Assembly (NCBI GenBank): GCA_946800325.1
Contig: OX326960.1
Span: 17,966,893 to 18,030,892 of the forward strand
Direction of reading: 5' to 3'
DNA from: Luzula sylvatica
Taxonomy: Eukaryota; Streptophyta; Magnoliopsida; Poales; Juncaceae
Length of the DNA: 64,000 bases
Part shown: positions 33,542 to 44,510 of the stretch, piece after piece
How the letters are laid out: every line of letters begins with the position of its first letter
Position numbering within the stretch: the first letter of the stretch is position 1
Translations under genes and position numbers: made by a program
The notes under the pieces: model-generated
What the model was told of the DNA's origin: nothing
What the model saw: the letters and a program-made list of their open reading frames with translations, nothing else
The model's database searches: none

Positions 33542-35713
33542 GGGAGCTTCTATCATAGGTCCGTTTTGCAAAAAGGGCATTTTCGGTATACAAACATTTA
33601 ACAAAAATTAAGATTTTTATTTCTCCATTTAATTCAATCTTTGCACTCTCCATTAATTATTTGTTTCTATTTTTACCTTGTTTCTCTCTAAATTTACTTT
33701 TTAACTACACTATTACAGCCCTCCTCACGGCCTTCTCCTCTCATGGCCTTCTTTTGCCAACTGCCATTCATTCAACTCTTATTGAAAATCACAAGTATGA
33801 GAGTTAGTATTCAAAGATTATTTTCCAAAATATTTTTGCTATTTTTATCTTATCTGGAATTTTCTCAATTTTTCAATAAAATTTATTTCTATAATTCATG
33901 ATTTTTGTTTTGAAATGATGTTGTAATTGATGTAATAAAGACTTTTTTTTATAATCCGTAAGAAAAAGTTATTGTGATATCTATTATTCATGTGTATTTC
34001 AGATCAATTCATGATATTTAACTTTTTCAAAGGGCATTGATGATCTGGATTCTGGAGACATTCAGGACTAGAAGAGATGATAATATCCTAATAACATTTT
34101 AACATGTTCAAAGGAACACAAATTTATTTCAACAATTCAACGACACTAAAAATATAGTAATATCTCTCCATTATCACTAGTTTATTACAAAATAACATCC
34201 TAATAAAAATAACATTCCACAACTCCGAATAAAAATAAAGACAAATAAAAGAGAAAAATATCATAAACATGACATAAACACTAGGTTGGTTTATAATTTG
34301 AATGAAATCATGAATGCTAGTTCGGCGAATTGCCCTTCACCGGAATTCGGGACAATCAACTATATGTGACATTTAAAAATTAGTGACAACAATTTTAAAC
34401 TAAAAGTATTTTTGGTAATTTAGTTACAATAATAATTACTTTTTCTTTTGAACGCAATTCTGTTATCTTGTATCGATTTGTCGCCTTGCATTTTTTCTTC
34501 TTTCTTGAAAATTCTGCAATCTTTCATCTCAGATTGTGAAGTAAATGATCACTAAAATATAAAAAATAAAATGAGAAGAAAATTAAAACAAATTAGCATA
34601 TTGAACTTCAACAAATCAAATAAACGGTACCGAAATTATACAAGATAATTTTGAGAAAAAGTGAAGAGTATCAACCTTTGCGATTTGCCGCACAGACATA
34701 ACGGTAAGACCGTTATGTTCATCGTCTTTCTCCTATTCGCCATTTAACCGGTACCGTACCTGTAAACAAAAGATCCAGCATGTGAGGGTTCTGTTTCCAT
34801 TGGATACGAATCGGAATTAAAAGATTTTTTAGGGGCTTCATTGTAATTATAAAATGTGGCATACGCACCAAACATGGTCTTCTCGATTACGGGTTGTCTC
34901 TGCCAAGTCCTCTTCCGCATGAATTTACGAAATGCCCCTACCTCCTCCTCGAACTATGTACTCCCTCTTCCTCCTCCAATCTGCAAAGGAAAAAAATGGA
35001 AATTAGGGATGTAAATAGAATAACAAAATTTGGAAATTAGAGATTTGAAAGAAAATCAATTCGAGGTAACAACAACCAAATTGGATATAGCAACGGCCTG
35101 CAGAAAAATTTCAAACTTACCTCAATCGAAGTTTTTAAATCCCTAAAAATTGGATGAATCGATCAAAAGAGTCATCGAATATCGAAGAGGTCTCGAGATA
35201 AAACACTTGATCGAGGCGAGATGGCACTGGACAGAACTCCTCAGCTCGTCATCTAGGTGGGAACTCCATGCTCGTCTGATCTTCATCTTCGACGAGACAG
35301 TAGGCAGAAATACAACAGATGGGCCAGGGTCTTCTCTCTCCATTTGATGCAAGAATTTTTTTTTTTGAAGGAATTTGATGCAAGAATTTGGGCGAGAGAG
35401 TAGAGAAGATAGGTAGGTAGGAGCTGGCGATGTTGTTCTTTCTTCGTGCGAAGCCTTGCGAGAGTGGGAATTTGGGCCGAGATAGCAAAGAAGCAACTGG
35501 AGGTAGATGCACAGGTCGAGAGAGAGGGTTCAAAGAGAGATTTATGAAATGACAGTTTTACCCTAAAATGTGGGTCTATCAAATATTTGGTTGAAAAGTT
35601 CATCTTCCGGGATTTAATTAGAACCATCAGATTAACATAAAATTTTGAATCTCCACCATTAAATCGAAAAGAGGTCCATTATAAGTAAAAAGGGGCCTAC
35701 GATAGAAGCTCCC
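33542..35713. mobile_element. 2.17-kb Pack-MULE-like element
   Basis: Perfect 9-bp target duplication TTAATATAA (33533-33541 and 35714-35722). The ends read GGGAGCTTCTATCATAGGTCC on the left and, inward, GGGAGCTTCTATCGTAGGCCC on the right. The interior is not simple MITE sequence. On the minus strand 34680-35520 is less AT-rich and looks like a host-gene fragment: a 5' coding-like part (MEREDPGPSVVFLPTVSSKM at about 35340), a GAGGTAAGTTT donor near 35120, a TTTGCAG acceptor near 34980, then an exon-like AGGAGGAGGTAGGGGCATTTCG segment. I do not recognise the captured gene and no transposase is visible. Confidence 0.7.
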
Positions 35714-35861
35714 TTAATATAATTATCACATATTATACCCATGAAACTAGTACAAAATAGATCACACATTCAAACAAAAAAGCAAAATTACTTATCGACA
35801 GAACACTACTGCACAAAGTATCGAAATGTACAAAAATAACACAAATCAAGGGAGAAAACGA

Positions 35862-36539
35862 TCAAGGACATTTGCGTTGGCCACCTCGAGTGGTCATGCT
35901 AGCATAGCAAGGACACGTCTTGTAATTTCCGTATGTACCGGGCGGTACGCAACTGCATCGCGAACAGCACGACCCGCAAGCCCTTTTGCATAGATTTGGC
36001 CTGGACGATTTCTTACACCTTGTCCCGCATGCATCGCCACAATCTAGATAAATATCGTAATTCATTTGTTTTCATCGTTGTTTAATTATTCAAGATAAAA
36101 CATTACTTTTATAGATGAAATTTCTAGAAAAAATATTTTTGTTAATCATATTAAAGCTCAATAATCATACGCATCAAATATTTAGAAGCCTCGTGCAATA
36201 ATTATTGTGAGAAAGTTTCAAATTAGTGTAAGGCTTCCAAATTAAGATGTAACAATTGCTTGGAGGATTTCATTTGGATGTTGCGTATAATTATTGTATT
36301 AAAACTGTACCGATAGCTTTCACTCCGTCCGTACCGGTCGTCAGCTGAAAAAGGAATGCTTGTTAGATTCCATTCATGAAATCAAAACCAATTCAACAAA
36401 ACACCACATTTAAAATTCAAATTTTGATTTAGTAGAAGTTAAATACCGAATTGGAATCGAGAACTTGACGCGACTCCACAATACTTAATAAAAAGAGAAG
36501 AAACACAAAAGAGACGAGAATTCCTCGAATCGAAGCCAT
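35862..36539 (-). CDS. GASA/snakin cysteine-rich secreted peptide, 3 exons
   Basis: Minus strand. Exons 36539-36447, 36344-36311 and 36043-35862 with GT-AG borders (GTATTT...TTTCAG, GTACAG...ATCTAG) join to 102 residues. Residues 1-23 (MASIRGILVSFVFLLFLLSI...) form a signal peptide, followed by a short variable region (RQVLDSNS, LTTGTDGVKAI). The C-terminal domain starts at residue 44 and has the twelve GASA cysteines, with CGSCCSRCSCVPPGTYGNYK and CPCY and a final QRKCP. Intron positions match those of the gene at 11330-11801, including the split just before the first domain cysteine, so the two are paralogues in opposite orientation. A secreted growth or defence peptide is expected. The gene looks intact. 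Confidence 0.92.
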
Positions 36540-36611
36540 TGCTAGATATCAATCGATTATACAGTGTCGAGATACTTGATATGTGTGATTTGGGACCTAA
36601 GGTTTTGATTC

Positions 36612-36619
36612 TATTTATA
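36612..36619 (-). promoter_or_regulatory. TATA box of GASA gene 2
   Basis: TATAAATA on the minus strand, 72 bp upstream of the start codon of the minus-strand GASA gene. Good match in sequence and distance. Confidence 0.65.
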
Positions 36620-36719
36620 GGGGAAGAATACAGATTTTGAGAGAAGAGAGAGGATTCTGCACGGAATTGGAGAAAGTTTACCATTATAGGTTCATGCACG
36701 GAAGGTGATGATAATTGAT

Positions 36720-39017
36720 AATTGTGTGCATTTCATATTGAATACTGAGGTGCAAAAGATAATACAATCAAGTCTGGTTCTTATGTGGCATTAATCATTA
36801 TGCATATTGCATTTCTGTATAACGAGTTATTTACTAGAGTTAGTAAAATTAAAAACAGTCCAAATAACCTGGCTGGTCAAACTAAAATAATATGAATCAA
36901 ATAATCCAAATCGTAGGCTTCCTTTCGTCATTTTCGATTTTTTGGTTTTTTGTGTTTTTCTTAAAATGGAATAGTATTTTTTTTTCAATACATTAAACAA
37001 AATGTCTATAAATCAGATATCGATACATCATCCAATTTAATAAGCTCATACAACGATATGGTCGCAAATTTCATTATTATGAAATAGACGAAATTTCATG
37101 TGCACCTCTTGGGAATCTCAAAATTTCACATACACTTCTTCAAAATGTGAAATATCATGTATGTCCCAACAAAATATGAGAAATATTATCAGTACTCTTC
37201 GTCTATTAAATTTTCAAACATAGAAATGAATTAGTTTCTTTCTAAAACAAATAAACAATTGAGAGATGTGTATGACATTTCATATACATGATATTTGACA
37301 AGGATACACTTGAAATTGTGCTGATGAAAGTAAATTGTGCCGGTAAAATAATTTCCTCATATGCTAAATATGACAAAGAAAATTAGAAGATATATATGTT
37401 GATATAATTAAATTCATTCTAATATGTAACAATACAAATTTTCACAACGTGTACAAGTTTGCACATCCATGACATAATAATATGACTAAATGACAAAATA
37501 GTGAGAAAGAGAGATTGTAAGTGAGTTTGATTTTAATCATGTATAAATCTAGCAAAAGATACAATATTAACAAAAAATATATCACAAATAAGTGTTATAA
37601 TTTTTGTACAATAAGCCGTAAAATAAGAAAGAAGAAACATCATTGATCATTTACATAATTCCGATCTTTTCAAGGGCGTTGTGAATATGACAAACACGTA
37701 TCTTTTTAGAAGAAAAAAAATGAAAATAAGATTCAAAATTGATATCAAACAACCTTTTAGAATCAAAAACTAAAGCAGTTAAAATATAAATAGTTTTAAT
37801 CATCCAAATCATGGAATTATTCAAATTGTTAACATATTTATCACGGATCAATTCTTCTCAACTATGTCAAGGTAATATGATGCTACATCTGTATGAACCA
37901 AATTCAATTTTAATCCACGAAATTGAATATGATTGTCCGAATGAGTCGCTGCATGATATGCTACTTAAAAAACCCACAAAATACAATTAATCTTGAGAAA
38001 CATATGCATTTATTTATATACTAATTCAGTTTGACTGTTTTTGACCTTTGTTAAGTTTTCAGCATCCAAACATTTTAGAAACCGTCTAGATAATATTATT
38101 CGGACTTTGCTCAATTGCTCCCTTCAATTAGCTTCATGAAAATAACATAAAACCCAAAATTATTTTGAGAAAATATATTATGACAACAATCTTATTCTTA
38201 TTTCTGTACAACGAATGATGAAATTAGAAAGTTAATATAATATATCTAAGATACATACATACGACACAATAATTGGTGGATGCATACCAAAATTTAGTAT
38301 CACAATTGCATACAGTTAGTTCACAGCTGGCATATTATCTGATTCTCATCCATAATAGATCATTTTTTTTTTTGGATATATAAAAGGCTCCAAGCATGGT
38401 GCATTGTTTGAACTCATGATGGTATTTAAAATCTTATTTGTACTTTTGAGCAAATTTCGAATAATTGAAGTTTTAACCTCAACAAAAAAATGATAACTAT
38501 TCTCCTTGTGCCTCAATTTCTATGATTCAAACTTTCATATTGATATCTTGGATATCCATTTGCAATCTCTTGCTTATCCCTAAACATAGGTACATGTATT
38601 ATTAATCAACTAGGCCTTGATTAAAGTTCCATAGTGCATAATTTATACAAAGTGGCACTGAAACTCTTTAGAAATAAGAGACCAGTTTCTTTGGCAATGA
38701 TCCACATTTAAAGATAACCTTTTTTTTTTGTAATCATAATCATTATACTTAAAAGAAAGTGTGTTGCTGTAAAGCATGGTATAATTCTCAACTAGGACCA
38801 AAGTAATATATATTTAAAGACCGGTTTTTATCGTACACTTTTTTTCTTATGATACACCTTCAAAATTATTTTTGGTAATTATCAATTAATAACTATTTAA
38901 GGTAATTTATCAAGTGTATTTATCAATGGATGGTAAGCTAAATAGGAAATATGTATCGTTTATTAGAGAAAAAATCTCCATAAAATATAATTTGTATGAT
39001 ACCCTTCTAAATACCCA

Positions 39018-39021
<4 letters not shown>
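36720..39021. other. AT-rich intergenic DNA, no gene recognised
   Basis: Only short chance frames. About 37090-37330 contains related words (TTTCA(C/T)(A/G)TGTACCTCTT, AAATTTCATGTGCACC, AAATATCATGTATGTCC), perhaps a decayed local repeat. A TATATAAAAGG word at 38377 has no reading frame downstream. Confidence 0.45.

Positions 39022-39076
<55 letters not shown>
39022..39076. repeat. (GA)n microsatellite
   Basis: About 27 uninterrupted GA dinucleotides. With the ATA/TAA repeat 55 bp away it gives a spurious Glu-Arg and poly-Asn open frame. Confidence 0.95.
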
Positions 39077-39079
<3 letters not shown>

Positions 39080-39129
39080 ATATATCCAAAAGCTATCACA
39101 ATAGTTTCCATGATGAAATTCTAGAAATT

Positions 39130-39130
<1 letters not shown>

Positions 39131-39182
<52 letters not shown>
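39131..39182. repeat. (TAA)n microsatellite
   Basis: About 17 TAA trinucleotides, decaying into AACAACAATAATT at the right edge. Confidence 0.95.
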
Positions 39183-39185
<3 letters not shown>

Positions 39186-39551
39186 CAATAATTCCAATCT
39201 TAAATAAGCAATAGAATGCACCAACTATACAATAATTATCTCCAACAAGGAACTAAACATATTAATATGCTGTAGTTCTATTTGACTATCTAAACATAAA
39301 CAATATATAAGAAGCACAATTTAAATCTCTCTCGAGCAAATAAATTAAATAAATACTTTATAATTATATTGCAAAATCATTTTATTAAAGAACGCTACGC
39401 TTCACACATATTATTATTACGCTCTCGACATTTAAAGAATCGGTTCAAAAAATTGAACGTTTCATAATCTACCCTAAGATAGAAAAAAAAACATCATTAC
39501 TACTCAAGAAATTCAAGAAATATATTATAAACGTAAAATATTATTAATACC

Positions 39552-40495
39552 TTAACATACGAGCCTTCCAAATAAAATCCCGCCAAAAACTATACCTCCA
39601 AACCATTTATTCGAAACAAACCTACAAAAAGTAATACCAAAAAGAATTAACAAAATTCTACAAATTCAAAATTACAACAACAAAAAAAACAAAGGAAATT
39701 AATATTTCATACTTTGCATTACAATCCGCGCGATTTGACAAGTCAACCGTCAAAATCTGCCATGCCAGGTGTCCACCCGCACCGATCAGAAACGGATAAA
39801 ACAGCCACGCTGTCCTATTTGCAAAAAATAATAATCACAGGGACTAAAACTTAATTTCTATAAACATAGGGGGTGTTTTGCAAAAATTACCAAGATCGGC
39901 ATTATAACCGCTCAATGCTAAATTACCAACACAAGCGGTACCGAATCCTGAAATCCAATATTTCGTTTCGTTTCCGAATCTCAAAGCAGTCGATTTTACC
40001 CCTACTTTTAAATCATCCTCTTTATCCTAAATTTTAATAATGCAAGGGTATTTTTGTAATTTTACATTTATTAAATTTAATTAAATTTAATTACCTGATG
40101 AGCGTATATAGCATCGAAAACGAGTGTCCAGCAAATACCAACAGTATAAAGTGGGAGTAAAATCGATAAATCGACACTTTCTTTAATCGCTACGTCGCCC
40201 AATAATGCTCCCCAATTAAATGTCAGGCCCAAAAAAGCTTGAGGCTATTCGATTAAAAAAAATAATAGTTTATCAATATTTGCAAAGGAGCCCTTGTATT
40301 ATTGAAAAATACAAAAATGCCCCTGAGAGAACGAACCCAAAATGTGAAGAGGCTCCTAAAACACGGCTGCAAAAAATAATAATAAAATTGTATTTTTAGA
40401 ATTAAAATTAGTTGAAGAGATAATTTAAATGATAAATAAATTAGATACCTATAATTATTGAGTTGGAGGAGAATTCCCAAACCTAGAGATAGTTG
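39552..40495 (-). pseudogene. COQ2-type 4-hydroxybenzoate polyprenyltransferase, 3' exons only
   Basis: Minus strand. Exons at 40495-40449 (QLSLGLGILLQLNNY), 40366-40337, 40244-40095 ([20 protein letters not shown]... to IYAHQ), 40026-39891 (DKEDDLKVGVKSTALRFGNE...), 39809-39713 (AWLFYPFLIGAGGHLAWQIL...) and 39621-39552 (FVSNKWFGGIVFGGILFGRL, then stop), with good splice sites. This is the C-terminal part of the mitochondrial UbiA-family enzyme that prenylates 4-hydroxybenzoate in ubiquinone synthesis, including the second Asp-rich motif YAHQDKEDD. The second exon is only 30 bp: it jumps from SRVLGAS to LFTFW in another frame, lacking roughly 40 bp. The N-terminal half is absent, because a LINE joins directly at about 40496. 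It is therefore a relic, although the four last exons are undamaged. Confidence 0.85.
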
Positions 40496-42536
40496 AATCA
40501 GTGTCTCAGGCTGGTTAATGCATAGCTTGCAATTAGGCGATATGGTAGGTATTCTGTGGTGCATTTTGTTTAGGCAGGGAAGTCCATCTAATAGTATTCT
40601 CCATAGAAACATTTTGATTTTAGGGTGAATTACCTGATTACTTGCTATATGCTTCCAAAGCTTGATTGAATCGTTTGGTTATAAGATAAAGGTCCTTGCG
40701 GACGATTAGAGAGCATGACTTGCTTATAACCCTCTTTTATCGTGTATTTGCCATCGGTGGCGTGGTTCCATGTCAGACGATCTTCCAGCTCTTGATTTCT
40801 CAACGGGTTTGGGTATTGTAATTGGATTTGGGTGGCATCATGGTTTGAGAATATTGAAGTTAAGGCTGGTGTATCCCAGGTGTTCGACGAAATGCTCACC
40901 AGGTTTCTGACTTTAAGCTCGATATTTTGGGAAGTTGATGGTGTGTAAGAGGCCCAATTATCAAACCAAGGGCTAGCCAGGGCCTTGCATTTGGATCCAT
41001 TACCCAATAACTATTTTGTAGATTGAGAGAAAAATGGTCTGAGATTTAGCATAGCTCGCCAGAATGGAGAGATATATGCCGTTCTCTTTGAATGCCAAAT
41101 CGTAGAGCGATTAAGATATTTAATCTTGAGTTATTGAATCCAAATGGATTCATCTTCAGAAATGATTATCCACATGTTTTTAAGCAAAAACGCATCATTG
41201 ATAGCTGATAAGTCTCTTATTCCTAAACCACCCTTTTCGATAAGTAAGTTTATCTTACTCCAAGGAATCCATGCCATATATCTTAGCGTATCTTGTTTTC
41301 CTCCCCAAAAGAATTTCCTGATTATTATTTCCAATTTATCAGTAATAGTTTTGGGTATTTTGGAGGTGGACATGTGGAAATTAGGCATCGTAGTGAGTAC
41401 TGATTTGATCAGTACCGTTCTACCCGCCTGACTCAGCAATTGAGCTTTCCAGCCCCCTAATTTAGCTTGGAAGGAAGTAATCAGATGATTATAGTCATGA
41501 ACCTCTTTTCTAGCTTTGGTAATGTGGGCACCTAGATATATCTCTTCTTCTAATGCATCGGTTGCATTAAAGAATTGGAGCAATTGGACTCTGATCAAAG
41601 GGTCCGTGGGTTTGCTGAACCATATTTTCGTTTTGGATTCATTAATGGTTTGTCCAGATACTCAAGAGTATAATTGCAAGATATGGCGTAGGTGCGTTGC
41701 CTCTGTCATCGAAGCTTCACCGTAAATCACCAGGTCGTCTGCATATAAGAGTGGGTAAAAAATGGGCCTTGTTTACCAAGGGAGATCCCTTTAAGATTAC
41801 CGACTTGAAGATTGTGGTTGAGCATTTGAGAGAGGAGTTCGGTTGCAAGTATGAAGAGGAACGGTGACATGGGACATCCTTGCCTTAAGCCTCGTTGCGG
41901 CTTGAAAAATCCAGCGGACTTGGTGTTGCTTTGAATGGTGAAGGATGCCGATGCTATACATTTTTTAATCCACTGTATGAGCTGATCAGGAAACTCGAAT
42001 AGTTGTAGCATTTCAATTAAGAAACACCATTCCATTTGATCAAAGGCCTTCTTTAAATCAAACTTTACCGCAAAGCATTTCTGCTTGTATGAACTTAGGC
42101 TGAAGGAATGGATAACCTCACTGTGTAATATTATATTATCGTGTAGGTATCTATTTGAGAGAAAGTCAGTCTGGTTTAGAGAAATCAGATCCCCCATAAT
42201 TGGTTTCAACTTTAGTACTATGATTTTAGCAATTACTTTATAAATAAAGTTGCAGATCTCAATGGGCCGGAAGTCTGGCGTGGTTGTGGGATTCTCATGT
42301 CTAGGGATTAGGCATATTTTCGTATGGCCGAAAGAAGAGGGTGTTTGTAGGTCGGAGAAGAAGGCCTTGACTGTTGAGATAATGTGAGGTCCCATAGACT
42401 CCCAGTTAGAGAGAAAGAACCTCGCATGTACCCCTTCCGGGCCTGGGCTTTTGTCCGGGTGGATTTGTTTAATTGCTAGCTCGATATCCCTGTTATTGGG
42501 TTGGGTTTGCAGTTGTGATTTTTGGGCCGGCCCAAT
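40496..42536 (-). pseudogene. LINE copy 2, RT to zf-RVT region
   Basis: Minus strand, in several frames. The order is DKSPGPEGVHARFFL near 42440, the RT core with DFRPIEICNFIYKVIAKIIV, NQTDFLSNRYLHDN, VKFDLKKAFDQMEW and GCPMSPFLFILATELLSQML (ORF 42395-41727), the thumb region LLSQAGRTVLIKSVLTTMPN and GGLGIRDLSAINDAFLLKNM (41598-41131), then LTWNHATDGKYTIKEGYKQV (41007-40645) and the zf-RVT-like FLWRILLDGLPCLNKMHHRI with CKLCINQPETLI (about 40612-40496). A one-base deletion near 41750 shifts the frame exactly at YADD. The 5' part is cut by the LTR of element C at 42537. The 3' part ends in coding sequence, with no poly(A), against the COQ2 exon. Confidence 0.87.
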
Positions 42537-43237
42537 TGTTGATCAAAATATCCTAAGGTTTGATTATATCAAAACACTGTCAATACTAACGGTTTCAGTT
42601 AAGACCAACTTGTAGGAGAAGTAGGTACAACGGACTAAGGATGATCAAAAGAGACGACTGAAGAATTCAAGACGAAAATCATCCGTGAAAGGAAAGGTGT
42701 CAAGACGTTGAAGAATTCAAGACGTCGAAGCTTTCCGTGAGTTGGGATCATCAAAATAAACCCTACGTATTCCAAAGAATTTCTCATACTTATCAAGGTC
42801 AAAAGATAAATTCGAAACACGATGACATGGAAAATGGAAAATCACCATACCAGATTATGGTTCATTCGAACGAACAACACAGTGTGTTCGAACGAACCAT
42901 CAGTTCGAACTGATGAACACCATCCGTTCGAACGAACCAAGATCTGGCATTGTGAGAAAATAGACAACACTAGACACAATTAATATTCGTTCGAACGAAC
43001 CAATATATTCGTTCGAATGAACAGTCATCGTTCGTTCAACTCATTGAACGAACTATAAATCACTCCATAGTCGTTCGAACGAATAATACTATTCGTTCGA
43101 ATGAACCAAGATCTGGTGTTGTAGAAAAATATACCAAAACTAGACACAATTAATATTCGTTCGAACGAACTTATTTGTTCGTTCGAACGAACTTATTTGT
43201 TCATTCGAACGAACCTTCATGGTTCGTTCGAAGATTC
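42537..43237 (+). mobile_element. Element C 5' LTR, first part
   Basis: Begins TGTTGATCAAAATATCC at the point where LINE copy 2 departs from copy 1 (GGGCCGGCCCAATT then differs). It continues after element A at 51442 and ends AACCAACA at 52191, so the LTR is about 1.45 kb with TGTTG/CAACA ends. The part from about 42860 is crowded with short palindromes of the TTCGTTCGAACGAA type (about a dozen here, more after 51442). The matching 3' LTR would lie beyond the window. Confidence 0.85.
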
Positions 43238-44257
43238 TGAAGGAAATACAGTTTCAGGATCAACCGTAAAAGTGTACACAAGGATAAACGAATGTAGTCG
43301 TACATTCGTAGCCATATCTTTCAGTAGGAAAATCCGATTTGAATGGTTCAAATTGGGTAAGATAGATAATTAGATTATCTATAACCTTCATGTAGAAATA
43401 TATTTCATATGAACGAAGTATAAGTGTCGTTTCTGAGAAATATCGAAAGGGTGCAACAGTATGACATACAGTTAGTAAAACAGTCATAACTTTTGCATAC
43501 GAACTCCAATTGGGCTGGGCCAAATTGGGTCGAGTAGATAATGAGATTATCTACAACTTTCGTGTTGGTTGATTTTCTGTCAGAGAAATTTACCAATTTC
43601 GTCTGGACAGAATACTGAACAGGTTCATACAGTTTTCTGTGTGAAAGGGTGTATATTGGATATACATGCCTTTTGGCTAATCCTTATCCTATTAGGTATA
43701 AATAGGATTTTCTCTCTCATCTTCACTAAGGAATTCAGAAGTAATTCAAAGCAATTCATTCAGAATTATCCAGAAAATTGTGAGACAAATTTCTAGAGAG
43801 TGAAAAGGTGTAAAAGAGAGAAACCGTGAAAAGGTGTTTTACGGTTTAGAGAATCAATTCGATTAAGCAAGTTCACCGGTGCATCGTCTAGGCAGGTGCA
43901 TCCGTGACCGACGTCTTGCGATTCAAGGTGGATACACGTAGAGGAGCAACAACTGAGGCTCTCACGATTGTGATCGATTCGGACGAGTAGATTGAGTCGG
44001 AGACGAAATCAAGCGAATCGGCGAAGTCAACGAGCGGTGAAAGACGCGTGGTGTGGGACGCGCGTATTGTCACCAACGTGACAGGAGAAAGAAGGCAGCG
44101 ATCAACCCTTCGTGTGCAATCAATTTTGCACCGGTAAAGATCTAACCTTCTATTTGCATCGTACCCTCGAAGTCGTGGCGTGATCTCGGGAATCGGGGAA
44201 CTGGACCGGGCCTACATATCCGCTGCGCGGGCCCGGGGCCGGGGATATTCCCCTACA
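43238..44257 (+). repeat. Element A 5' LTR
   Basis: 1020 bp, TGAAGG...CCTACA, the same length as the 3' copy at 50417-51436. A TATAAATA at 43697-43704, followed by TTTTCTCTCTC, marks the likely promoter. The 3' edge is GC-rich (GCGCGGGCCCGGGGCCGGGG). A CACCTGC/GCAGGTGC-like inverted segment lies near 43877-43910. Confidence 0.93.
43697..43704 (+). promoter_or_regulatory. LTR TATA box of element A
   Basis: TATAAATA about 460 bp after the LTR start, followed by a CT-rich initiator-like stretch. The 3' LTR has the same sequence, and the LTR of element B has GATATAAATAGG at the equivalent place (about 58178). Confidence 0.6.
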
Positions 44258-44258
44258 G

Positions 44259-44270
44259 TGGTATCAGAGC
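44259..44270 (+). other. Primer-binding site of element A
   Basis: TGGTATCAGAGC one base after the 5' LTR. This is the initiator methionine tRNA complement used by most plant copia elements for minus-strand priming. Confidence 0.9.
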
Positions 44271-44510
44271 GATCGCCATCGATTCGAGGGTCGAATCATA
44301 GTCGTATATTAGATATACGCACGGGTTATCAAAGTTCGTACCCGTTTGCATGATGTTACATATTTAGAATGTCAAATTCCATTAAAATCACAAGTGAAAT
44401 TCGCTAGAGATCGATCAATAGTTGATTGAGAGTATCTAGGAATAATCGTGAAAAGGTTTCATGATTGATCGTTTTGGAAACGAGCGAAAACAGCAGTTCA
44501 AAAATCGCAT

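Noticed and set aside
38377..38387. TATATAAAAGG as a promoter
   Set aside because: No reading frame, transcript-like structure or RNA gene follows it.
38914..39207. Open frame with Glu-Arg and poly-Asn runs
   Set aside because: Translation of the (GA)n and (TAA)n microsatellites.
43260..44076. Open frames inside the element A LTR, repeated in the 3' LTR
   Set aside because: They are identical in both LTRs only because the LTRs are identical. They do not resemble proteins and the B LTR does not preserve them.
44259..44270. tRNA gene suggested by TGGTATCAGAGC
   Set aside because: Only the complement of the tRNA 3' end is present, directly after the LTR. It is a primer-binding site.
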